Shown: positions 42,203 to 51,478 of the stretch, in pieces
Numbering within the stretch: position 1 is the first letter of the stretch
Layout: the number at the start of each line of letters is the position of its first letter
NCBI GenBank assembly: GCA_036507005.1
Contig: DASXQT010000045.1
Span: 1-54,525 of the forward strand
DNA from: WS-2 sp036507005
Lineage (GTDB): Bacteria > Eisenbacteria > RBG-16-71-46
DNA: 54,525 nt
Direction: 5' to 3'
Notes under the pieces: generated by a model
The model's database searches: none
Told to the model about the DNA's origin: nothing
What the model saw: only the letters and a program-made list of their open reading frames with translations
Made by a program: the position numbers and the translations under genes

Positions 42203-43056
42203 GGCCCGACGGCGCGCAGCACCCGCGAGAGCGCGATCAGGGAGGCGATCCAGGCGAGCGCGACCGCGGCGCCGAGGAAGGCGAGCGCGCCGATCGGCGG
42301 CAGGAACACCAGCCCCACCACCTGCGCCACCACCGCCTGCTGGAAGCCGAACAGCACGCCGAGCGAGACCAGGGCCGCCACCGTGGTCTCGACCACCGCC
42401 TCGATCACGAACGGGGTCGAGATGAAGCGGTCGCTGGCGCCGAGCCGGCTCATGATCTCGACCTGGGGGCGGCGCGCGAGCACCGTGAGCCGGAGCGTGT
42501 TGTAGATCACGAACACGATGGCGAGCGCCACCAGCAGGCCCACGGCGAGCGTGCCGCGCCGGAGCGAGACGCCGAGCTGGTCCAGGCGCCGCACCCACTC
42601 CGCGCCGTAGCGCACGTCCTCGACCTCGGTGAACTGCGCGATCTGGCGCGCCGCCTCGTCCATGGAGTCGAAGTTGAGCAGCTCGGGCCGGAGCCGGACG
42701 CGGAGCGAGGCGGGCAGCGGGTTCACGCCCACCGCCTCGAGCAGGGCGCGGTCGCCGACCTGCTCCGTGAACTCCTTCCACGCCTGTTCCTTGCTCACGT
42801 AGGTCACGGTGCCGTAGAGGCGCGTGATGCTCTCGGAGAGCGCGTCGCGCCGCGCGTCGCTCACGTCGTCCTTGAGGTAGATCACCATCTCGCGGCGGTC
42901 GCCGACCCAGCGCAGCGCGGTGTCGGCGTTGTGGGTGAGCAGCAGGAAGAGCCCGGAGAGGGTGAGCGCCGCGGTCAGCGAGAACATGGCGGTCACACCC
43001 AGGCCGCGGTGCTGCTTGAAGGAACGCCACGCCTCGCGCAGGAAGAAGAGATGCAC
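42199..43056 (-). CDS. ftsX: Cell division ABC permease FtsX
   Basis: 285 aa, GTG start at 43056 two bases past the ftsE stop. Four membrane segments are visible (about 21-42, 165-190, 210-235, 255-280), with a periplasmic loop after the first that carries the FtsX fold and should contact EnvC. A-R-R-P-Q-V-E-I-M-S-R-L-G-A is the cytoplasmic coupling helix region typical of FtsX. The complex uses ATP hydrolysis by FtsE to switch on peptidoglycan hydrolysis at the septum. It is fully coupled with ftsE and envC. Confidence 0.94.
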   Translation of the reverse strand: MHLFFLREAWRSFKQHRGLGVTAMFSLTAALTLSGLFLLLTHNADTALRWVGDRREMVIYLKDDVSDARRDALSESITRLYGTVTYVSKEQAWKEFTEQVGDRALLEAVGVNPLPASLRVRLRPELLNFDSMDEAARQIAQFTEVEDVRYGAEWVRRLDQLGVSLRRGTLAVGLLVALAIVFVIYNTLRLTVLARRPQVEIMSRLGASDRFISTPFVIEAVVETTVAALVSLGVLFGFQQAVVAQVVGLVFLPPIGALAFLGAAVALAWIASLIALSRVLRAVGP

Positions 43057-43058
43057 GC

Positions 43059-43808
43059 TCAGCTCCCGGCCGGGGCGGGCGCGGCCTCGGCCTGCGGGGC
43101 GGGCGGCGGCGCGGGCGATGGCGGCGCGGCCGGGGGCGCGCTCGCGGCGCCGGTCGCGCCCGCGAGCCTCCCGTCGCCGAGATGCAGCACGCGCCCGGGC
43201 AGCGCGGCCGCCACGTCCTCGCGCGTGGTGACCAGCAGGATCGCCGCACCCTCCTCGTGGATGGTGCGGAGCAGGCGCAGCACGTCGGCCGCGCTCTTGG
43301 CCTCGAGTGCCCCGGTCGGCTCGTCGGCCAGCACCACCGCCGGCCGGTTCACGATCGCGCGCGCGATGGCGGCGCGCTGCTTCTCGCCCGCCGACAGCTC
43401 GGAGGGGAACGCGCCGCGCTTCTCGCGCAGGCCGACCTCGTCCAGCGCCTGGTGGACGCGCGGGGCGACGTCGGAGTCGGCGAAGCGCCCCACGATGCGC
43501 ACCGCGAGCGCCACGTTCTCGAACACCGTGCGGTCGTTGAGGAGGCGGAAGTCCTCGTAGATGATGCCGAGCGTGCGGCGCAGGAGCGCGCGCTGCGAGC
43601 GGGTCAGGCGCCCGGTGCGGAAGGTGCCGACGGTGACGGTGCCGGAGCTGGGCTGGACCTCGTGGGTGATGAGCCGGAGGAGCGTGGTCTTGCCGGCGCC
43701 GCTCGGGCCGAGGAAGACGACGCTCTCGCCCTCGTCCATGTGCCACGACACGGAATCGAGCGCCAGGCGCTGTCCGTAGCGCTTGGAAACCTGCTCGAAG
43801 GTGATCAT
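43059..43808 (-). CDS. ftsE: Cell division ATP-binding protein FtsE
   Basis: 249 aa. Walker A is GPSGAGKTT (34-42), the ABC signature reads LSAGEKQRAAIARAI, and Walker B is VVLADEPTG. The opening MITFEQVSKRYGQRLALDSVS matches FtsE. The usual family length is about 220; here the C-terminus is extended by roughly 30 residues of Ala/Pro repeats, probably a disordered tail. It energises FtsX in the membrane. The gene is 6 bp past the end of the SurA-like gene on the same strand, so they may be cotranscribed. Confidence 0.94.
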   Translation of the reverse strand: MITFEQVSKRYGQRLALDSVSWHMDEGESVVFLGPSGAGKTTLLRLITHEVQPSSGTVTVGTFRTGRLTRSQRALLRRTLGIIYEDFRLLNDRTVFENVALAVRIVGRFADSDVAPRVHQALDEVGLREKRGAFPSELSAGEKQRAAIARAIVNRPAVVLADEPTGALEAKSAADVLRLLRTIHEEGAAILLVTTREDVAAALPGRVLHLGDGRLAGATGAASAPPAAPPSPAPPPAPQAEAAPAPAGS

Positions 43809-43814
43809 GCGCCC

Positions 43815-45152
43815 TCAACGGTACTCGATGTGAGCCTTCGCGCGCAGGCCCTTGACCCACTCCTCGTACTTGTCCTTGAAACGGAGCTGCTCGACCGCAT
43901 CGGGCAGCTCGTCCTTGATCTCCTCGAGCGCGTAGGCGTGCTCGGGCTTGCGGTCCACCAGCTTGAAGACGTTGTAGCCCGCCTGGTTCGACAGCACCTC
44001 GCTGACCTCGCCGACCTCGAGCGTGTCGAGACCCGCGCGGATCGGGGGCGAAAGGCTGGCCATCGAGAGGAACCCCAGGTCGCCGTCCTCGCTCTGGGGT
44101 CCCTGGTACTTGCTGTAGCGCCGCACCAGGGTGCCGAAGTTGGCGCCCTTCACCGCCTGGGCCCGTACCCGCTCGGCGAGCTTCTTCGCCCGCTCGGCGT
44201 CGTCGTCGGTGAGCGCGACGCGCACCAGGATGTGGCGGGCGTGGGCCTCGAGCAGCGGCTTGCCGTCGCGCCCGAGGCTGTCGCGGCCGGCGCCCGTCTT
44301 CAGGGTGTCGCGCTCCATCACCTCGAGGATGTGCCAGCCGAACGGCGTGAGCACCGGATCGCTCATCTGGCCGACCTTGAGCGAGAACGCGGCGGCGTCG
44401 ATGCCGGGCTCCATCGTGCCGCGCGCGAAGAACCCGAGGTCGCCCCCGGCGCGCGCGGAGTTGGGATCGTCGGAGACCTCGGCCGCCACCTTCGCGAACT
44501 TCTCGCCTCCGAGAATGCGCTTGCGCGCCGCGAGCGCGGCGGCGCGGCCCTTCGCGCTCGCCACCGAATCCGGGGTGACCGGGATCTGGATCACCGCGAC
44601 CCGCACCTCGGCCGGGGCCTTGGGGAAGCGGGACGGGTTGGCCTGGAAGAACGCGATCGCCTCGGCCGGCGGCACCGGCTTGGGCGGGAACTGGCGCGCC
44701 AGCAGGCGCTGGCCGAGCATCTGGAGCCGGATTTCAGAGGCGTATTTGTCGCGCAGCCGGTCCTCGGTCGTGTTCTCCCGCCGGAGCTGGCTCCGGAAGG
44801 CCTCCTCGCCCCCCAGCTCCTCGGTCTTCTGCGCGATCTGCTGTTCCACGGCGCGGCTCACCTCGACGTCGCTCACGGAGATGCCCTGGCGCTTGGCCTC
44901 CGCGACGATCAGCTTGTTGTTGATGAGCTGATCGAGGACCTGGCGACGCAGCGTGTCCTCGAACGCCGTATCCGGCCGGCTCTGGGCGCGCGCCAGGAGC
45001 AGGGAGACCTGCTCCTCGACGTCGCTCTCGAGGATGGGGTCGTCGTTGACCACCGCCGCGATCCCGTCCAGGCGCTGCGCGCCGGCGGGTGCGGCGGTCG
45101 CGGCCAGCAGGGCAAGCACGAGCACCGCCCGGGTTCGAGCCTTCAAAGTCAT
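43815..45152 (-). CDS. surA: SurA-like periplasmic peptidyl-prolyl isomerase
   Basis: 445 aa with a signal peptide (about 1-25). A SurA N-terminal chaperone region (25-160) is followed by two parvulin domains. The first contains the KGRAAALAARKRILGGEKFAKVAAEVSDDP ... GGDLGFFARG ... GWHILEVMERD pattern. The second contains ARHILVRVALTDDDAERA ... SKYQGPQSEDGDLGFLSMASL. This matches the SurA architecture that carries unfolded outer membrane proteins. Standing directly ahead of ftsE on the minus strand, it suggests a shared envelope-biogenesis unit. A second PpiC-type lipoprotein is encoded at 49748-51478. Confidence 0.9.
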   Translation of the reverse strand: MTLKARTRAVLVLALLAATAAPAGAQRLDGIAAVVNDDPILESDVEEQVSLLLARAQSRPDTAFEDTLRRQVLDQLINNKLIVAEAKRQGISVSDVEVSRAVEQQIAQKTEELGGEEAFRSQLRRENTTEDRLRDKYASEIRLQMLGQRLLARQFPPKPVPPAEAIAFFQANPSRFPKAPAEVRVAVIQIPVTPDSVASAKGRAAALAARKRILGGEKFAKVAAEVSDDPNSARAGGDLGFFARGTMEPGIDAAAFSLKVGQMSDPVLTPFGWHILEVMERDTLKTGAGRDSLGRDGKPLLEAHARHILVRVALTDDDAERAKKLAERVRAQAVKGANFGTLVRRYSKYQGPQSEDGDLGFLSMASLSPPIRAGLDTLEVGEVSEVLSNQAGYNVFKLVDRKPEHAYALEEIKDELPDAVEQLRFKDKYEEWVKGLRAKAHIEYR

Positions 45153-45547
45153 GGCCTCCGTGGTCCAGCCTTTCCGCCCCGAACGGCTCCGCCGCCCGGG
45201 GACGAGTGAGTGAGTCGAAGAGCGACGCAGTATAGCTACCACCCCCGGAGCCAGCAATTCCGAGGCCGCGGATTCCCCGACCTCGCCGGCCCCGAAGCGT
45301 GGCGCCGCCCGCATTTTGCACGCGCGGGCCGCGCCGCGGCGCGCGCACGTGCCGAGCCGGCGCGGCCTCCGCGCCCGCGGCGGGCGCGCCCGGCGCGGCG
45401 CTCCCCGCGCTGGTGCGGACGATGTGCCGCGCTCGTCGCGCGCGCGCGGCAGAGCCGTCGCGGCGCCGCCATACTTGCGGCCGAGCCTCGGAAGCAGACA
45501 TGCTCGCGTGCTCGCGGCCTTCGCGTGCCGCGGCCCCGAAACCCGCC

Positions 45548-47770
45548 ATGACGGAATCCCGACCACTCGCCTACCCCGCCCCCGCCGAGGAAACCCCGGG
45601 GCCTTCGCGCCCGGTGCGCGCCCGCCGCGCGCTCGCGGCCGCAGCCATGCTCGCGGCGCTCGCGATCGGCCTGCCGCGGTTCCTCACCCACACGCCCTAC
45701 CCGCGCTTCGGCGTGGTGCTCGACTGGAGCGCGCACGGGGACCGGCTCGCGATCGCCGAGGTGGTGGGGCCGCCCGGCAAGGGCGTGTTCCAGAAGGGCG
45801 ACCGCCTGCTCGCCTACCAGGGGCGCCCGCTCACGCGCGAGGTGGTGCGCGAGCACTCGCGAAAGCAGGACTGGCCGCGCGACGCCTTCACGCTCGAGAT
45901 CGAGCGCGGCGGCCGCTCGCTCCAGGTGGTGGTGCCCCCGCTCCGCCTCACCGCCTGGCAGCGGGTGCGCATCTACACGCTGCCGCTGGCGGCCGTGGTC
46001 GCGGTGCCGATCGTGGCGTTCCTGCTGGTGTGGCGCCGGCCCGACCTCCCGACCGCGTGGGTGTTCCTGTGGTTCGCCACGCTCCAGGGCCTGAGCGCGA
46101 TCTACGACCTGTTCCGCAACCCGGCGACCGATGTGTCGCGCGGCTTCCGCCTCTACCTCGACTCCTACCACGCGGTCACGTTCCTGTACCCGGCGGCGTT
46201 CCTGCACTTCATGACGGTCTTCCCGCGCCCGCGCTGGAGCGGGCGGTGGGCCTGGACCAGCGTGTGGTTCTGGCTCGTGGCCCTCACCTACGCGGCCGGG
46301 CCCGCGCTGATCCCGCTCGCCCACGCGCTCGGCCGGCCGCCGGACAAGATGTTCCTGTGGTTCGAGACCGGCGTGTTCACGCTCGGCATCGTCTCCCTGC
46401 TCGACCGCTACGCGCGCCCGGCCCGGCCGGGCTGGAGCCCGCGCTGGAGCGAGCGCACGCTGGCGCTGGTGGTGGGCGCTTCGATGCTGGTCGCCACCCT
46501 GTTCACGGTGTTCGAGGCGCTGATCGAGGACCCGCGCGTGATCGCGCTCCTCACGCTGCCCGTCATGCGCCTGGTGCTCACCGTGGCCACGCTGGCGTGG
46601 CTCTCCTCGCCGCTCCTGATCGCGTTCCTGATCGCCAACGATCCGGCCTTCGATCCCCGGCGTCTGGTGGTGAAAGGCCTGCCCTACTTCCTGCTCTCCG
46701 GGGTGCTGGCCGGGGTCTACCTGCTGACCGTGCTGGCCTCGCAGCGCGTGTTCGCGGCCGCGACCGGCGAGGACGCGATGGTGTTCAACGTGATCGCCGC
46801 GCTGATCGTGGCGTTCGCCTTCGCCCCGCTGCGCGAGCGCCTCCAGCGCTGGCTCGACCGGCTGTTCGGGCGCGATCCGCGCGCGCTGCGGCGGGCGCTC
46901 GACCAGTCGGGGCGCGAGCTGCTCGGGGCCCTCGACCGCGCGCAGGTGCAGGCCTCGGTCGAGGGCGGGCTGGCGCGCGGGCTCCGGCGCTCGGTCGCGC
47001 TCGAGTGGCCGGCCGAGGGGCCGCCGCAGCTCGCCGACCCGGGCGAGATCCCCGAGGAGGCGCTGCGCGCGGTCGAGAACCTGCTGCTCCAGGCCGGGAT
47101 CCGGCTCGAGAACCTGTCGCTCCAGGAGCAGCGGGCGGCGGGCGATCGCCGCGCCGCCGAGCTGCGGGAGGCGGCGACCCGCGCCGAGCTGCGCGCGCTC
47201 CACGCCCAGGTCCAGCCCCACTTCCTGTTCAACGCCCTGAACGCGCTCTCGTATCTCACCGAGACCGATCCGGCCGCGGCGCAGCGCTTCACCGAGCGGC
47301 TCGCGGACATGCTGCGCTACACCGTGGAGGCCAGCGAGCGCCCCGCGGCCCTGCTCTCGGAGGAGATCGCCTTCGTCGAGGACTACCTGGGCGTGGCGCG
47401 CGAGCGCTACGAGAACGCGCTGGCCTTCGAGTATGTCGGGTCGCGCGAGCTGCTCTCGCTGCCGGTGCCGCCGCTGCTGCTGCAGCCATTGGTCGAGAAC
47501 AGCCTCAAGCACGGTGGCCCGCCCGGGACGGAGGCGCTCCATCTCAAGCTCGCGGCCCGCGAGGACGACGGCTGGGTGACGCTCGATTTCGAGGACGACG
47601 GCTGCTCGACCGGCAACGGCGCTCCCGGACTGGGCGTGGGGCTCCAGAACCTGGAGCAGCGGGTGCAGCGCTTCGCGGGCGAGGGCTCGCGGGTCGAGGC
47701 CCGGCGCGGGGCGCGCGGCGGGTTCCAGGTGACCTTGCGCTGGCGCAAGGAGCGCGCGGAGGCGAAGTGA
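45548..47770 (+). CDS. LytS-family sensor histidine kinase with extracytoplasmic PDZ-like domain
   Basis: 740 aa from ATG 45548. After one N-terminal membrane segment (about 34-55), residues about 60-125 form a PDZ-like module (GVFQKGDRLLAYQGRPLTREVV ... FTLEIERGGRSLQVVV). Then come about seven membrane helices up to residue 435, a linker with a coiled-coil region, and the LytS/HisKA_5 kinase. The phospho-acceptor is His558 in QVQPHFLFNALNAL, followed by a GHKL ATPase with LLLQPLVENSLKHG and GVGLQNLEQRVQ. It is coupled to a LytTR regulator (GTG overlapping its stop). An N-terminal PDZ on this kind of kinase is unusual and may sense an exposed C-terminal peptide. Confidence 0.9.
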   Translation: MTESRPLAYPAPAEETPGPSRPVRARRALAAAAMLAALAIGLPRFLTHTPYPRFGVVLDWSAHGDRLAIAEVVGPPGKGVFQKGDRLLAYQGRPLTREVVREHSRKQDWPRDAFTLEIERGGRSLQVVVPPLRLTAWQRVRIYTLPLAAVVAVPIVAFLLVWRRPDLPTAWVFLWFATLQGLSAIYDLFRNPATDVSRGFRLYLDSYHAVTFLYPAAFLHFMTVFPRPRWSGRWAWTSVWFWLVALTYAAGPALIPLAHALGRPPDKMFLWFETGVFTLGIVSLLDRYARPARPGWSPRWSERTLALVVGASMLVATLFTVFEALIEDPRVIALLTLPVMRLVLTVATLAWLSSPLLIAFLIANDPAFDPRRLVVKGLPYFLLSGVLAGVYLLTVLASQRVFAAATGEDAMVFNVIAALIVAFAFAPLRERLQRWLDRLFGRDPRALRRALDQSGRELLGALDRAQVQASVEGGLARGLRRSVALEWPAEGPPQLADPGEIPEEALRAVENLLLQAGIRLENLSLQEQRAAGDRRAAELREAATRAELRALHAQVQPHFLFNALNALSYLTETDPAAAQRFTERLADMLRYTVEASERPAALLSEEIAFVEDYLGVARERYENALAFEYVGSRELLSLPVPPLLLQPLVENSLKHGGPPGTEALHLKLAAREDDGWVTLDFEDDGCSTGNGAPGLGVGLQNLEQRVQRFAGEGSRVEARRGARGGFQVTLRWRKERAEAK

Positions 47771-48537
47771 AGGGCGAGGCGCGGGTGCGGACGCTGATCG
47801 CGGACGACGAGCCGCGCGCGCGCCAGTTCCTGGAGAAGCTGCTCGGCGAGCACCACGAGCTCGAGGTGGTGGGCGCGGCGCGCGGCGGGGCCGAGGCGCT
47901 GACGCTCTACCACCGGCTCAAGCCGGACGCGGCGTTCCTCGACATCCACATGCCCGACCTCTCGGGGCTCGAGGTGGCGCGCCAGCTGGTGCGTATCGGA
48001 CCGCCGGTGGTGGTGTTCGTGACCGCGTACGACCGCTACGCGGTCGAGGCGTTCGAGGTCGCGGCCCTCGACTACCTGCTCAAGCCCATCCGGCGCGAGC
48101 GCCTGGCCGAGACGGTGCGGCGCGTGGTGGCCGAGGCGCGCGGCGGGCGCGGCACGCAGGCGGCGGCCCTCGAGGCCGCGCTCGACAGCCCCGAGCTCCA
48201 GAAGCGCGCCGCGGTGCTGAAGCGCCTGCCGGTGCGCCACCGGCGCGAGATCAAGCTGCTCGACCTGGACCAGGTGCCGCTGGTCATCTCCCGCGACCGG
48301 CTGGTGCTGGCGCGCGCCGAAGGCCACGAGTACCTGGTGGACTACACGCTGCAGGAGCTCGAGGCGCGGCTGCCCGAGGGCCGGTTCGTGCGCGTGCACC
48401 GCGGCGCGCTGGTCAACGTGGACGCGATCGAGTCGTACGGCGGCGAGGACGGCGTGCTGGTGCTGAAGCTCAAGGACGGCACGCGCGTCGAGGCCAGCGA
48501 GCGGCGCGCGGCGGAGGTGCGGCGCAGGCTGAGGTAG
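47767..48537 (+). CDS. LytTR-family DNA-binding response regulator
   Basis: 256 aa, GTG start at 47767 overlapping the kinase stop. Receiver: ADDE near residues 12-15, Asp59 in AAFLDIHMPD and Lys107 in LDYLLKPIRR. The LytTR DNA-binding domain (about 160-255) has the ...RFVRVHRGALVNVDAIESY... pattern, binding a direct repeat rather than a palindrome. It is the partner of the LytS-type kinase just upstream. Tandem repeats lie right after its stop and might be worth testing as its own target. Confidence 0.94.
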   Translation: MKGEARVRTLIADDEPRARQFLEKLLGEHHELEVVGAARGGAEALTLYHRLKPDAAFLDIHMPDLSGLEVARQLVRIGPPVVVFVTAYDRYAVEAFEVAALDYLLKPIRRERLAETVRRVVAEARGGRGTQAAALEAALDSPELQKRAAVLKRLPVRHRREIKLLDLDQVPLVISRDRLVLARAEGHEYLVDYTLQELEARLPEGRFVRVHRGALVNVDAIESYGGEDGVLVLKLKDGTRVEASERRAAEVRRRLR

Positions 48538-48556
48538 CGGGTGCCGCTTCGGGGGC

Positions 48557-48700
48557 GGGAGGGGACCGGGGAGAGCGTTTCGCGCCGCCCGCGCGCCGGC
48601 GGGAGGCGGCCGGGGAGGGCGTTTCGCGCCGCCCGCCCGTGCGCTGGCGGGAGGGGACCGGGGAGAGCGTTTCGCGCTGCCCGCCCGGCCGCCTCCCGCC
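48557..48700. repeat. Three imperfect tandem copies of a 44-48 bp unit plus an inverted arm
   Basis: Copies begin at 48557, 48601 and 48649 and share GGGAGG...CCGGGGAG(A/G)GCGTTTCGCGC(C/T)GCCCGC. A 16-bp segment at 48598-48613 has its perfect complement at 48685-48700, so the array can fold into one large hairpin. It lies between the convergent LytTR regulator and CPBP protease genes. Confidence 0.8.
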
Positions 48701-48734
48701 GGAGCCTGGCCCGGCTCCCGCCTGCCTTCTCCGC

Positions 48735-49667
48735 CTACTCGGGCAGCGGGTAGCGGGCGGTGCGGTGGCGGAAGTGGAATGCGGCGAACAGCAGCGCGAT
48801 CACGACGAAGACCATCGCGCTCGCCTCGAGGCCGCGCGGGCCGCCGGTGAGCCAGTCCGGGCCCGTGTAGCGGACGCCGAGCAGGTGGTCGGCGATGCTC
48901 CGGCCGCCGTTGCCGGTGTTGGGCGCCCCGAACAGCACGAGCGCGGCGTAGTCGAACATGAAGTGGAAGCCGACCGCGAACCACAGGGTCCCGGTGCGGC
49001 GCAGGGTGAGGCAGAGGAAGAGCGCGATCAGGGAGACGCTCGCGCCGTCCACCGCGTTCTCCATCGGCTTTCCGAAGAAGTGGAGGGCCCCGAATGCGGC
49101 CGAGAGCAGGAGGGACGCGGGCCAGAAGCCGATCCCGGTCGAGAGCGTGTACAGGGGATAGCCGCGGAAGTAGAGCTCCTCGAACAGCCCGAGCAGGAGC
49201 ATGGCGAGGAGCCAGAGCGCGGCCGAGGTGAAGAGCGCGCCCCCGGTGCGCGCGAGCCCCGAGATCGTGAGCCCGCCGCAGAGCCCGATCAGGCCCACCA
49301 GCGCCACCACCGCGAGCAGGCCCCACAGCGATCCTTCCCAGAAGTGCCGCCCCAGGAATCCGCGGACCGGAAGCCCGTAGACCGGGAAGCTGCGCCGCTC
49401 GATGCGGCACATGATCGCCGTGACGATCCAGGCGGCGACCAGGCTCACCGCCTCGCTCAGGACGAAAAGCCCCGGCGTCCATCCCGAGGTCGATTCGGCC
49501 GGCAGCCCGCTCGACGCCCACCGCGCGATGAGGACGACCGCGATCGTGACGGCGATGAAGATGCCGAGCCGCCATCCGGCGCGCAGCCCGCGGCGGCCGA
49601 CGAAGAGGGTCCTCCACATCGGCTCCCGGCTCCGGACCGGCGCAGGTTCTTCGACATCGAGGGTCAC
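48735..49667 (-). CDS. CPBP-family intramembrane metalloprotease
   Basis: 310 aa with eight or so hydrophobic segments. The GTG at 49667 has a GGAGGTC site upstream. The Abi/CPBP signature is complete: EELYFR (163-168), His196 in ALHFFGK, and HFMFD with His235. Such CAAX-like enzymes cut within membranes and are used in bacteriocin self-immunity and sorting. Unusually, the C-terminal about 60 residues contain a large non-membrane loop (NTGNGGRSIADHLLGV) before the last helix. No bacteriocin or prenylated substrate is nearby. It is transcribed toward the repeat array. Confidence 0.88.
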   Translation of the reverse strand: MTLDVEEPAPVRSREPMWRTLFVGRRGLRAGWRLGIFIAVTIAVVLIARWASSGLPAESTSGWTPGLFVLSEAVSLVAAWIVTAIMCRIERRSFPVYGLPVRGFLGRHFWEGSLWGLLAVVALVGLIGLCGGLTISGLARTGGALFTSAALWLLAMLLLGLFEELYFRGYPLYTLSTGIGFWPASLLLSAAFGALHFFGKPMENAVDGASVSLIALFLCLTLRRTGTLWFAVGFHFMFDYAALVLFGAPNTGNGGRSIADHLLGVRYTGPDWLTGGPRGLEASAMVFVVIALLFAAFHFRHRTARYPLPE

Positions 49668-49747
49668 GGGGACCTCCGGCAAGGGTCTTCCTGTGGCGGG
49701 GCGAATACGCAGGGCCCGGGCGCGGGGTTGCGGATCGGGCCCGGACC

Positions 49748-51478
49748 TCAGGGCGAGGCGGGGGCGGCCGTGGTGGCGGCCAGCCAGGGGATGGCCTGCA
49801 GGCGTTCGGCGTGGATCTCGGGCCGGTACTGCTGCCGCAGCCTGTCGGTGATGTGGTTGAACGTCCGGTCGCGACGGATCTCGGTCGCCTGCTGGTGCAG
49901 GAGCTGGACGATCGCGGGTGGCAGCCGGTCGAACGACTGCGCCTCCTGCCGCTTCGAGACCATCTGCGCCACGATCCATCGGCGCCCCATCTCGAGCGGG
50001 CCCAGGCACTCGTGGGGCTTCATGTCCATGAGCGCGGCCTGGTAGGGCTTCCAGCGCGCCGGGGCGTCGGGGTAGCGCACCCGCTCCTCGCGCACCGGGG
50101 CGCCCGCGGCCGCCATCTGCACCGCCTCGCGCAGTGTCGGTGCGTGCCCGGCGTGCGCGAACAGCTCGGCGGCGGTGGCCGAATCGCGCAGCGTGGCCAC
50201 GAGCAGCTCGACCTCGTCGAGGCGCTGGTACGACTGCCGGCTGCGCTCGTAGGCCTCGCGCACGTCGCCGGGGCCGGGCTCGGCGTTGGGCTCCACCTCG
50301 GTGGAGTAGAAGACCTCGAGCGCGAAGTTGTCGATGCGCTGCTCGATCTTGCGCCGGTTCGCGGGCTCCTCTTCGAGGTGGCGCCGCCGCGCCTCGAGCT
50401 CCGCGATCCGGCGCAGGGCCTGGGAATCGAGCCACTGCTCGATCGAGGGGATCATGGAGATGGCCGGCTTCTCGCGCCCGTAGACGCCGAGGTCGGCGAG
50501 CGCATCCGCCAGCGTGTACGCCGCAGGCGTCCGGCCTGCCTGATAGCGCATGAGCACGGTCGAGCGCTCGGGCCTAAGCATGCCGGCGGTGTCGCCCCCG
50601 GTGCTGTCCGGGCCGTGGAAGTAGGCGAACATGGCCTGAGCCCCGCCCGGCTCGGGCCGCAGGCGGTAGCTCTCCCGGAGGGAGGCGAACCCGCTCAGCC
50701 TGAGCGCGGCCTGCTTGCGCTGGCGCAGCACGTCGCGCAGCACGAGGCGCTGCTCGTCGAACGGCGGCTGCGCGCGCTTGCGGCGCTCGAGCACCTGGAG
50801 GATGAACCAGCCCTCGCCCGGGGATTCCACCGGCCCGATCGGGGTGCGCAGGGGTCCAGCCCGCAGGTATCGGTCGAGGGCGCGGACCAGCGAGCCCGGC
50901 GAGCGGTAGCCCAGGTCGCCGCCCGGGGGAAGCACCCCCGGTGAGCCCATGCGGTCGGCGACCTCGGCGAAGGGCGTGCCGCGGGCCAGCTCGGCGGCCG
51001 CCGCGTTCGCGGCCCCGCGGTTCCCGAAGAAGATCGCCTGCACGCGGGCGGCGCTGTCGCGCCAGGCGTAGAGCTGCCGCAGCTCGGCGTCGCTCATCGG
51101 CACGTCGCCGGGGACCATCTCGCGGTACATCGCCTGCTGGAGCACCTCGCTCTCCACCTGGCGGCGATAGGTCCGGACCGCGGTGTCGCGGTACATCCCG
51201 AGACGCTCGGCTTCGGTGAGCACCAGGGCGCGGCGCACCAGGTCGTCGAGCAGCAGGGCCTTGGCGCTGTCGGCGGGACCGGGGTAGTGGACCTTGTTCT
51301 CGCGCGCCGCCTCGACGAAATCGTCGAGGGTGATGGCGCGCGCCCCCACGCGGGCGAGCACGCGGGAGCGCTCTGCGCGGCAGCCGGCCAGCGCGAGGAG
51401 CGCGAAGGCCAGGAGCGCCGCGCGCCGCGTATGTCGCGAGCGGTGCGGGGCGGAGGAGCCGTGGCAGGCGGTTCTCAT
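49748..51478 (-). CDS. PpiC/SurA-like lipoprotein (peptidyl-prolyl isomerase domain)
   Basis: 576 aa with a lipobox ending at Cys33 (LLALAGC), so it is an acylated lipoprotein. Residues 38-140 resemble the SurA N-terminal helical domain (hydrophobic D-x-x-x-x-L-x-x). About residues 140-225 look like a parvulin-type domain (GNRGAANAAAAELARGTPFAEVADRMGSPG ... GGDLGYRSPG ... GWFILQVLERRK). The remaining about 330 residues continue in helical repeats (for example 330-480) that I cannot name. It is probably an outer-membrane-side folding factor. The gene diverges from the beta-helix gene with an AT-rich control region between them. Confidence 0.82.
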   Translation of the reverse strand: MRTACHGSSAPHRSRHTRRAALLAFALLALAGCRAERSRVLARVGARAITLDDFVEAARENKVHYPGPADSAKALLLDDLVRRALVLTEAERLGMYRDTAVRTYRRQVESEVLQQAMYREMVPGDVPMSDAELRQLYAWRDSAARVQAIFFGNRGAANAAAAELARGTPFAEVADRMGSPGVLPPGGDLGYRSPGSLVRALDRYLRAGPLRTPIGPVESPGEGWFILQVLERRKRAQPPFDEQRLVLRDVLRQRKQAALRLSGFASLRESYRLRPEPGGAQAMFAYFHGPDSTGGDTAGMLRPERSTVLMRYQAGRTPAAYTLADALADLGVYGREKPAISMIPSIEQWLDSQALRRIAELEARRRHLEEEPANRRKIEQRIDNFALEVFYSTEVEPNAEPGPGDVREAYERSRQSYQRLDEVELLVATLRDSATAAELFAHAGHAPTLREAVQMAAAGAPVREERVRYPDAPARWKPYQAALMDMKPHECLGPLEMGRRWIVAQMVSKRQEAQSFDRLPPAIVQLLHQQATEIRRDRTFNHITDRLRQQYRPEIHAERLQAIPWLAATTAAPASP

